Assembly: GCA_013373015.1 (NCBI GenBank)
Contig: JABXIQ010000054.1
Coordinates: 1 to 47,225, forward strand
DNA from: Kangiellaceae bacterium
Lineage (GTDB): Bacteria > Pseudomonadota > Gammaproteobacteria > Enterobacterales > Kangiellaceae
Direction: 5' to 3'
DNA length: 47,225 bases
In this document: piece by piece, positions 1-6,538 of the stretch
How the letters are laid out: each line of letters starts with the position of its first letter
How positions within the stretch are numbered: the first letter of the stretch is position 1
The notes under the pieces: generated by a model
Databases searched by the model: none
Seen by the model: only the letters and a program-made list of their open reading frames with translations
What the model was told of the DNA's origin: nothing
Translations under genes and position numbers: made by a program

Positions 1-386
1 CCTATTTATATTGGATTAAAGATTATATTCGTTTCAATAATTATGAGCATCCTCAAAATTTAACTGAAAAAGATGTGAGCGACTATCTTACTCACCTAGC
101 TGTCACTAGGAACGTCAGCATTAGCACCCAAAAAATCGCGTTAAATGCCATTGTTTTTCTTTATAAGCGAATCATTAAAAATCCTCTTGGCCAATTAACC
201 GACATTCAGCGTTCTAAAAAGCCTGTCAAATTACCTACCGTCTTTACCCGAGATGAAATAAACAACATTTTTACTCATCTATCAGGTGAATATGCTGTAA
301 AGGCACTCGCACATCCTTGTGCTTCGTATACTCATGTGATGAACAAAGGTGCTAACGCAGTAAAAAGCCCTTTGGATAACCTATAA
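1..386 (+). pseudogene. Integron integrase (IntI-type tyrosine recombinase), internally deleted, 5' end outside window
   Basis: The reading frame is open from position 3 to the stop at 384-386. The first part matches the N-terminal DNA-binding half of integron integrases (the YLYWIKDYIRF, FLTHLAV-like and ALNAIVFLYK segments, then KLPTVFTRDEI). After HLSGEYAV the frame jumps, through about nine unrelated residues, straight to SYTHVMNKGANAVKSPLDNL, which matches the extreme C-terminus of IntI proteins including the nucleophilic tyrosine in YTHV. About 190 residues that should lie between, carrying the catalytic Arg, Lys and HxxR, are missing. The product cannot be an active recombinase. An internal GTG at 75 is only an artefact of the window edge. 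The gene points toward comM, so the attI site and any cassette array would lie to the left of the window. Family call is confident; the loss of function follows from the missing residues. Confidence 0.85.
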
Positions 387-401
387 ACATAAGGACACGG
401 A

Positions 402-1955
402 ATGTCATTAGCCATAGTTTTTTCACGCGCCGGGATTGGGATTGAAGCACCTTTAGTTACGGTTGAGGTTCATTTATCCAATGGCCTGCCATGTCTTTCG
501 ATAGTCGGTTTACCCGAAGCGGCGGTTAAGGAATCTAAAGATCGGGTTCGCTCGGCTATTATTAACTCTAACTACGAATTTCCTGCCAGACGTATAACCA
601 TAAATCTAGCGCCAGCGGATCTTCCAAAAGATGGCGGTCGCTTCGATTTGCCCATCGCTTTGGGAATTTTGGCAGCTTCTGGACAGATTAATGATGAACT
701 TTTATCAAAGTACGAGTTTATTGGTGAGTTAGCTTTGACGGGAGAGTTGCGTTCGGTTAAAGGGGTCTTGCCGGTTAGTTTAGCTTGCAACGAAGCGCAT
801 CGTACATTGGTGGTTCCGCAAGTGAATGCTGATGAAGCTGGCTTAATTCCGTCGACTAATTGTGTTAGCGCGGAACATTTGCTACAAGTTTGTGCGGCCT
901 TGACTGAATATTCCAAAACTGACAACCCGAATAAATCTTCAACCAATCACTTAGTTAAATGCCAAAGTCCTACTCATCTTAACGGCCAAGACTTTGAGCA
1001 TGATTTGTCGGACGTGATTTCGCAGGCTCAAGGCAAACGCGCCATGACCATTGCCGCTAGCGGAAAACACCATTTGTTATTTCTAGGGCCGCCTGGTACT
1101 GGCAAAAGTATGTTGGCTTCAAGAATGCCTACTATTTTATCGCCAATGACTGAGCAGGAAGCCAAAGAGTCCGCTTCAATCTATTCGGTGAGCCATTTTG
1201 GTTTTGACCCCAGCCAATTCTATACTCGTAAATATCGTGCGCCGCACCACTCCTGCTCTGCGCCAGCATTAATCGGCGGCGGAAGTCAGCCTAAACCTGG
1301 TGAGATCTCATTAAGTCACAAAGGTGTTTTGTTTCTCGATGAGTTAACCGAGTTTTCTCGTCAGGTTTTGGATAATCTGCGCGAACCGCTTGAAACGGGC
1401 AAAGTGACTATTTCTCGCGCCGCACATCAGGCTGAGTATCCTGCTGACTTTTTATTGTTGGCTGCCACTAACCCCTGTCCATGCGGTCATTTTGGTAATC
1501 CCAAAGGAAATTGTCGCTGTACCCCCGATCAAATCAGGCGTTATCTTGGCAAAATTTCAGGCCCATTGTTAGATAGGATTGATATGCAGGTGGAGATCCC
1601 TTTGTTAAGCCAACAAGAATTATCCTCTGGAAAAGATCATCACGCTGAAACCAGTCAACACATTCGAGAAAAAGTCATTCTCTGCCAAAAATTGCAACTC
1701 GAACGTCAAAATAAGCTTAATGGACTGTTACAGGCGGGCGAACTCGAGCAATACGCTAATATTTCCACTGCGGCTAAAGCATTACTCAATAAGGCACTAG
1801 AGCAACTGAACCTTTCAGCTCGCTCTTATCATCGAATCATTAAGGTGGCACGCACCATTGCAGATTTAGAAACTTCGATAACCATAGAACCGCATCATAT
1901 TAGCGAAACCTTGAGCTACCGGAAAATGGAGCGCTATTTATCGCAATTGCCCTGA
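402..1955 (+). CDS. comM: ComM/YifB family Mg-chelatase-like AAA+ ATPase
   Basis: 517 residues, normal length for YifB/ComM. An N-terminal Lon-protease-like domain (about 1-170, with SIVGLPEAAVKESKDRVR) is followed by an AAA+ module: Walker A GPPGTGKS at 229-236, Walker B VLFLDEL at 309-315, and a cysteine cluster NPCPCG...CRC (C359, C361, C371, C373). The C-terminal Mg_chelatase_C helical domain contains SARSYHRIIKVARTIADLE. In naturally transformable bacteria ComM is a hexameric helicase that promotes branch migration during integration of transforming DNA; this role is known from the family and not shown here. An AAGGA element (391-395) precedes the ATG by 6 bases. The gene starts 15 bp after the integrase remnant. 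comM is a known hot spot for insertions in other bacteria, but this copy is intact. Confidence 0.93.
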   Translation: MSLAIVFSRAGIGIEAPLVTVEVHLSNGLPCLSIVGLPEAAVKESKDRVRSAIINSNYEFPARRITINLAPADLPKDGGRFDLPIALGILAASGQINDELLSKYEFIGELALTGELRSVKGVLPVSLACNEAHRTLVVPQVNADEAGLIPSTNCVSAEHLLQVCAALTEYSKTDNPNKSSTNHLVKCQSPTHLNGQDFEHDLSDVISQAQGKRAMTIAASGKHHLLFLGPPGTGKSMLASRMPTILSPMTEQEAKESASIYSVSHFGFDPSQFYTRKYRAPHHSCSAPALIGGGSQPKPGEISLSHKGVLFLDELTEFSRQVLDNLREPLETGKVTISRAAHQAEYPADFLLLAATNPCPCGHFGNPKGNCRCTPDQIRRYLGKISGPLLDRIDMQVEIPLLSQQELSSGKDHHAETSQHIREKVILCQKLQLERQNKLNGLLQAGELEQYANISTAAKALLNKALEQLNLSARSYHRIIKVARTIADLETSITIEPHHISETLSYRKMERYLSQLP

Positions 1956-1957
1956 TC

Positions 1958-1981
1958 AATTTAGTTCTATTGTGCTAAATT
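1958..1981. promoter_or_regulatory. Inverted repeat AATTTAG-N10-CTAAATT, possible operator upstream of the SufS-like gene
   Basis: AATTTAG at 1958-1964 and CTAAATT at 1975-1981 are perfect inverted copies just after the comM stop. There is no following T-run, so a terminator is unlikely. The half-sites equal the inner part of the larger palindrome in front of the ArsR gene at 3600-3630, but the spacer is 10 rather than 7. A further TTAGCAA half-site lies at 2051-2057. Confidence 0.4.
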
Positions 1982-2096
1982 GAATTAAATTGCTCCGTCC
2001 AGTCCATCCAGAACTCGGTTTTTGTTGTATTCTGATTAAGTGCTGGTATATTAGCAAACCATAATATTTTATTGATTATTCTTTACAGTATCTTCT

Positions 2097-3563
2097 ATGA
2101 CCACACTTATTGAACATTTTGCTCCTTTTAGAAAAGGCATTATTGGCCAAGATCACCAATATGATACAGCGCCTAATGGCAGCGAAGTGTTGTATGCCGA
2201 TTGGACGGCTAGCGGTCGTTTGTATCGCCCTATAGAAGATTACATTACCAATGTTTTGGGGCCTTATGTGGCTAATACTCATACTGAGACCACATTAACT
2301 GGAACCACCATGACCAATGCCTACCATGATGCGCAGCACATCATTAAGCAGCATGTTAATGCTAACCAAGATGATGTTTTGATTGCTGCTGGCTCAGGTA
2401 TGACTTTGGTGATCAATAAGTTTCAACGCATGCTTGGTTTGCGTGTTCCTGAAAAATGGCGCGAGCGTCTTGAAATTCAAGAGCATGAAAAGCCATTGGT
2501 ATTAGTCACACACATGGAGCATCACTCCAATCAAACCACATGGCATGAGTGCGAAGTTACCTTAGAGATTATTCGCTCCGATAACCGCGGCCGACCAGAC
2601 CTTAATCATATGCGCGAATTACTTGAGCAGTATCAAGATCGTGATATTAAGATTGGCTCCTTCACTGCGTGCAGTAATGTAACGGGTATTAAAACGCCAT
2701 ATCATGAAATGGCGGAAATCATGCACCAACATAATGGGCTTTGCTTTGTGGATTTTGCCGCTTCAGCGCCTTACGTTGATATTAATATGCATCCAGAAAA
2801 CCCTGCGCAAAAACTTGATGCTATTTTTATTTCACCGCACAAATTTCTTGGCGGCCCAGGTAGTAGCGGTGTTTTGATTTTTGATAAACAGCTCTATACC
2901 TGCAAAACGCCTGATCAACCTGGAGGCGGCACTGTTTCTTGGACTAATCCTTGGGGTGAACACAAGTTTTTCGACAATATTGAAGCGCGTGAAGACGGTG
3001 GTACTCCCGGCTTTTTGCAAACCATCAAAGCAGCTTTGGTTTTCAAAGTTAAAGAGCAAATGCAAGTTGATAAGATTGAGCAGCGGGAAAAAGAGCTAGC
3101 GGCAATCTTGTTGGACGGTCTTAACCAGCATCCTGAAATTAAAATTTTAGAAGCTGACCAAAAAGATCGTTTATGCATCGTATCTTTTTATGTATTAGGA
3201 ATTCATCATAACTTGTTGGTTCGATTGCTAAATGATCGCTTTGGTATTCAAACCCGCGGCGGCTGCTCATGTGCAGGTACCTATGGTCATATTTTGCTCG
3301 ATGTGGATCAACTCACGAGTGCTGAGATTACCAATAAAATTGATCAAGGTGATCTTACCGATAAACCCGGCTGGGTTCGCGTATCCTTACATCCAACCAA
3401 CACTGATGAAGAAGCACATCAAGTAGTTGCGGCGATAAAAGAAGTCATTGCTAATGCTGAAGAATGGTCAAAAGATTATGACTTTCAATGTTGTTCTGGC
3501 GAATTCAAACCACGCAGAACCTTCCCTGCTATGAAATCACTCAGTGACTTTTCCGCAATATAA
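2097..3563 (+). CDS. Class V aminotransferase, SufS/CsdA-like PLP enzyme
   Basis: 488 residues, fold-type I PLP enzyme of the aminotransferase class V / cysteine desulfurase superfamily. The PLP-binding lysine is K249 in SPHKFLGGPGSSG, preceded by the cofactor aspartate in FVDFAASAP (D219). The C-terminal half has R-GG-C-S-C (C390, C392) where desulfurases carry their sulfur-accepting region. The protein is about 80 residues longer than SufS. The substrate is unknown; a role in cysteine or persulfide sulfur handling is inferred from the downstream persulfide-sensor repressor and rhodanese. The start ATG at 2097 has no recognisable Shine-Dalgarno sequence, so it may be leaderless or weakly translated. 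It is separated by 110 bp from the ArsR gene, which has its own operator. Confidence 0.8.
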   Translation: MTTLIEHFAPFRKGIIGQDHQYDTAPNGSEVLYADWTASGRLYRPIEDYITNVLGPYVANTHTETTLTGTTMTNAYHDAQHIIKQHVNANQDDVLIAAGSGMTLVINKFQRMLGLRVPEKWRERLEIQEHEKPLVLVTHMEHHSNQTTWHECEVTLEIIRSDNRGRPDLNHMRELLEQYQDRDIKIGSFTACSNVTGIKTPYHEMAEIMHQHNGLCFVDFAASAPYVDINMHPENPAQKLDAIFISPHKFLGGPGSSGVLIFDKQLYTCKTPDQPGGGTVSWTNPWGEHKFFDNIEAREDGGTPGFLQTIKAALVFKVKEQMQVDKIEQREKELAAILLDGLNQHPEIKILEADQKDRLCIVSFYVLGIHHNLLVRLLNDRFGIQTRGGCSCAGTYGHILLDVDQLTSAEITNKIDQGDLTDKPGWVRVSLHPTNTDEEAHQVVAAIKEVIANAEEWSKDYDFQCCSGEFKPRRTFPAMKSLSDFSAI

Positions 3564-3599
3564 CTTCTGGTCATAAATTTTTACAATTAGTTTATAGTT

Positions 3600-3630
3600 T
3601 TGCTAATTTAGTATATTGCTAAATTAGCAA
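3600..3630. promoter_or_regulatory. Perfect 12-bp inverted repeat, probable autoregulatory operator of the ArsR/BigR-type repressor
   Basis: TTGCTAATTTAG (3600-3611) and CTAAATTAGCAA (3619-3630) are exact reverse complements around a 7-bp centre TATATTG. It lies 43 bp before the ArsR start and its centre could serve as a -10 element, so bound repressor would block transcription. Long AT-rich palindromes at this position are typical of ArsR/BigR autoregulation. Confidence 0.75.
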
Positions 3631-3673
3631 CTATTCGGCACAATGGTGCTGACTTTATTAGCAAGGGGCTCCT

Positions 3674-3994
3674 ATGGAAGTAGCGACCATTACAGATGAC
3701 ATGCTTAAGCACTCATCGCAAGCTGCAAAATTATTAAAAAGCATTTCTAACGAACAGCGACTTTTGATCTTATGTATATTACACGATCAAGAACTTTCAG
3801 TTGGAGAGCTCAATGAGTTGATGCCAAAACTCAGCCAGTCAGCTCTTTCTCAACATCTTGCGGTTTTGAGAAACGATGGCTTAGTGGCTACTCGTCGTGA
3901 TTCGCAAACCATTTATTACACACTTTCTTCTAATGAAGCCTCGCACATCATTCATTTACTACACGATATGTATTGCTCGGAGACTTGCTTATGA
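3674..3994 (+). CDS. ArsR-family persulfide-sensing repressor (YgaV/BigR/SqrR type)
   Basis: 106 residues, winged helix-turn-helix. The segment around RLLILCILHDQ and the end HDMYCSETCL match E. coli YgaV (RLLILCMLS and VYC). This places the two cysteines that form the polysulfide bridge in this family at C34 and C101; a third, C105, is extra. The recognition helix is SQSALSQHLAVLRNDGL (about 54-70). Members release DNA when the cysteine pair reacts with persulfide, de-repressing sulfide-oxidation genes. An AAGGGG ribosome site precedes the ATG. The stop overlaps the start of the rhodanese gene (ATGA), so the two are translationally coupled. Likely autoregulated through the palindrome at 3600-3630. 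Metal sensing is the alternative, but the CVCXXC-type metal motif is absent. Confidence 0.85.
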   Translation: MEVATITDDMLKHSSQAAKLLKSISNEQRLLILCILHDQELSVGELNELMPKLSQSALSQHLAVLRNDGLVATRRDSQTIYYTLSSNEASHIIHLLHDMYCSETCL

Positions 3995-4374
3995 AACCTT
4001 GCATCGCCAACTATATGACCAATGTGAAAAGCCAAATTTGCGAAGTTTCAGTTGATGATCTGCGTCAAGCATTAAACACTGATGCTTTAGTTTTTGATGT
4101 TCGTGAACCGCAAGAGCATGCTCAAGGCGTTATTGCTGGTGCGCTTGCTATTCCACGCGGGGTATTGGAATTCAATTTGTTTAATTTGCCGATGTTGAAA
4201 GATATCGAAGAAGACCACGCACTAGAAAAACCTATTTATATTTACTGTGCTTCAGGTGGACGTTCAGCTTGTACCGCTTTAGCACTACAAAATATTGGCT
4301 TTAAAAATGTCTATTCTGTTGCTGGCGGTATAAAGCAATGGGTAGATACAGGCGGTCAATTGATCAAACCTTAA
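3991..4374 (+). CDS. Rhodanese-domain sulfurtransferase
   Basis: 127 residues, a single rhodanese domain. The active-site loop is C86-A-S-G-G-R-S after IYIY, and the CH2A-like motif VFDVREPQEH is at about 34-43. The family moves sulfane sulfur through a cysteine persulfide. I chose ATG 3991 because it overlaps the ArsR stop (ATGA) and has a GGAG element upstream at 3979-3982; an upstream TTG in frame (3973) is less likely. The pairing with a YgaV-type repressor mirrors the ygaV-ygaP arrangement, although there is no membrane segment here, unlike YgaP. Cytoplasmic. Confidence 0.88.
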   Translation: MKPCIANYMTNVKSQICEVSVDDLRQALNTDALVFDVREPQEHAQGVIAGALAIPRGVLEFNLFNLPMLKDIEEDHALEKPIYIYCASGGRSACTALALQNIGFKNVYSVAGGIKQWVDTGGQLIKP

Positions 4375-4380
4375 ATAAAT

Positions 4381-4405
4381 AAAAGCAGCCTAATAGGCTG
4401 CTTTT
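4381..4405. terminator. Bidirectional rho-independent terminator
   Basis: AAAAGCAGCC (4381-4390), loop TAATA, GGCTGCTTTT (4396-4405) with flanking A and T runs. It serves the rhodanese operon on the plus strand and the barrel gene on the minus strand. Confidence 0.9.
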
Positions 4406-4409
4406 TTAT

Positions 4410-5699
4410 TTAGAAATTATAGCGCAGTCTAAAATAGATATTAGAAGCTTTTTCGAACTGGTTGAAGAATGTATGATTTTCTTTACCATCGATCAAATTA
4501 AGTCCCAATGTATAGGACCAATTATCGTCTTGTCGGTAATTCACATTCCAACGCAAGAAATGCTCTTTATCCGTTAAAGAATAAAAACTAAATAAAGTCC
4601 ACGTTAATTTATCTTGTAAAGCACGATAAGTTATTCTATTGGTTAACCATTGACGTTTTTCTTCAGGCTCATATTGTGGAAACGGTGAATTTGCCATCAA
4701 ATTATTGTAATCATCAATCCATTCCAAATAATATTGAAAACCAATATTTAATTTTGGTAACAATTCAGTCTCGTAACCTATTAGCAGCTTCCATAAAGAA
4801 TTATTAACCAGAGGGTTTGTGCCATTGGCATCTTCTCTAGCATCTTCATAAACCATCTCGACATTATATAATCCATCCCAGGCCGAACCCCTAACACTCG
4901 CACCCCATAGATTTCTCTTATGATAGGTTGGCTTTAATTCCTCATTTACACCTAATGGACGCTTATCAAAACCTTTATAACCATAAAGTGCATATTCAAC
5001 ACCATCAATCGTTTTGTAAAGTCTTAAAGCAAACTCTCCATTGCTAAATTTAGATTCTGGCTCAACATCATTAATGACATTTTCTCCACCAACATTAGTT
5101 TGCACCATTGGCGAAAAGAATGAAAAGCGATCACCATTGATATACTTATCTGGGGTAAATTCTGGCGTCCACACAAAGTCTAGATTAACGCTATCAAAGT
5201 AACTGTTAATACGAATTGCATTAGCTGGTGCTTTCACATAATTATCATCACGACCATTAAAATAAGCATTCCAACCTTTCGGAAATTGGTCGTTAACAAA
5301 TAACAGATCTCCAGTTCCCCAAGTCGTGACTTGGCGACCTAGGGTAAAATCAGTATTACCAAATGCTGAAAAATTAAGGCTCAACTCTCTAACTTCACCT
5401 TTGTATCTTTCTAAAACTCCATCATACCAACCTTCTGCTTTTACCTTCAGCTCAACCTGATCAAACTCAATGTCATTCTCAATATAAAGCTTTATTTCGT
5501 TTAACGTTTGTTGGTTGTCAAACAAAGGATCTGAGCTTAACCGTTTACCAAATCCATATTCTAAATAACCTCTCCAGCTCTGCGTACCTTGTTCTTCCCA
5601 ATCATCGCCCCACAGCTCATCATCTTGTTCTGCTGAAATTGCACAATTGCTTGCAAGCCCTAAAATTGATGATAGTAAAATTTTAGATGTTGTTTTCAT
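4410..5699 (-). CDS. Outer-membrane beta-barrel protein (DUF1302-like) of an RND export cluster
   Basis: 429 residues with a Sec signal peptide (MKTTSKILLSSILGLASNCAISA). The mature protein is rich in alternating aromatic/polar strands and ends in LRYNF, the C-terminal phenylalanine signature of BamA-inserted barrels. TLGRQVTTWGTGDLLFVND resembles the conserved strand-turn of DUF1302/alginate-export-like barrels. It is the last gene of a minus-strand unit after an RND/MMPL permease and a LolA-like protein, 14 bp downstream of the latter. A role as the outer-membrane element of a lipid or hydrophobic-compound transfer route is inferred from that context. The substrate is unknown. Confidence 0.75.
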   Translation of the reverse strand: MKTTSKILLSSILGLASNCAISAEQDDELWGDDWEEQGTQSWRGYLEYGFGKRLSSDPLFDNQQTLNEIKLYIENDIEFDQVELKVKAEGWYDGVLERYKGEVRELSLNFSAFGNTDFTLGRQVTTWGTGDLLFVNDQFPKGWNAYFNGRDDNYVKAPANAIRINSYFDSVNLDFVWTPEFTPDKYINGDRFSFFSPMVQTNVGGENVINDVEPESKFSNGEFALRLYKTIDGVEYALYGYKGFDKRPLGVNEELKPTYHKRNLWGASVRGSAWDGLYNVEMVYEDAREDANGTNPLVNNSLWKLLIGYETELLPKLNIGFQYYLEWIDDYNNLMANSPFPQYEPEEKRQWLTNRITYRALQDKLTWTLFSFYSLTDKEHFLRWNVNYRQDDNWSYTLGLNLIDGKENHTFFNQFEKASNIYFRLRYNF

Positions 5700-5713
5700 T
5701 GCTCTTACCGTTT

Positions 5714-6508
5714 CTATTCTTGTAAATCCTTCGGCGGATTTCTTAATGAACGTTGACTAAACAAATCTGCTTCTAAACCAACATCATATGCAGGCTTCTT
5801 AAATTGCACTAGCGTATAGCCCCCTGTTTCTAAATCAGTAATTTTTGATTTAAATACGGTTGCAAAATTATCCACCATTTCTACATCCATTATCTCAACT
5901 TTTCGGTATAGTTTGTTTCCCGCTTTATAATAATCTATTACCCTTGGCATAAAATCTTCTTTTGATATTTGCATTATAAAGTTCTCGAACTCCACCGTGT
6001 TTGCTTCTTTTGGTGTCCCTTTTATATAGTAAAACCCATCATCTTCTTTGATTAGCTCATAATTATCTAAACGATAATTTCGCCCTGAAATATCTTCATA
6101 AAAATAATTCGATCCTACAAAACTAGTTCGCTTATCACTTGCAGAGATTCGCTTTTCTAAGTCTAATCCCGGTAAGTAGATCCAACGATCATCATCACTT
6201 TCTATGTGTTTATTAACTAAAAATACTGTACCTTTAACGTCTGACGGTCTTTCAAAAACCACCAAGAAATCTTGATCACCAGCATCTTGTTGGTCTTTTC
6301 TAAATACATTAAATTGACGTAATTGTTTGTTACCATCTTTATCCACAATCATCATACGTGCTTTTCTTTGCCCGTCATCACCAGGGTAATAACAGGTTTG
6401 ATAAGCTTTTTTAACGATTTCATTAACATCCTTTAACGGATCATCTTGCGCCGCTTGCGCTACTGAAATTGCAGCAGCTATTATGACTAAAGAAAGTGTT
6501 TTCTTCAT
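5714..6508 (-). CDS. Outer-membrane lipoprotein-sorting (LolA-like) family protein
   Basis: 264 residues, signal peptide MKKTLSLVIIAAAISVAQA. The mature part matches the LolA-like family annotated as outer membrane lipoprotein-sorting protein: RMMIVDKDGNKQLRQFNVFRK, DRWIYLPGLDLEKRISASDKRTSFVGSNYFYED, and the C-terminal TGGYTLVQFKK. It is predicted to be a periplasmic half-barrel that carries lipid. An AAGAGGA ribosome site lies 7 bases before the ATG. It sits between an RND permease and a beta-barrel, the common three-gene arrangement for this family, suggesting it shuttles cargo extracted by the permease. It is distinct from housekeeping LolA, which is about 60 residues shorter. Confidence 0.82.
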   Translation of the reverse strand: MKKTLSLVIIAAAISVAQAAQDDPLKDVNEIVKKAYQTCYYPGDDGQRKARMMIVDKDGNKQLRQFNVFRKDQQDAGDQDFLVVFERPSDVKGTVFLVNKHIESDDDRWIYLPGLDLEKRISASDKRTSFVGSNYFYEDISGRNYRLDNYELIKEDDGFYYIKGTPKEANTVEFENFIMQISKEDFMPRVIDYYKAGNKLYRKVEIMDVEMVDNFATVFKSKITDLETGGYTLVQFKKPAYDVGLEADLFSQRSLRNPPKDLQE

Positions 6509-6538
6509 TTTGTATTCCTCTTAAATCTACCTTCGCCA

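Noticed and set aside
1958-1981. comM terminator
   Set aside because: Inverted repeat without a T-run and with similarity to the ArsR operator; kept as a possible operator instead.
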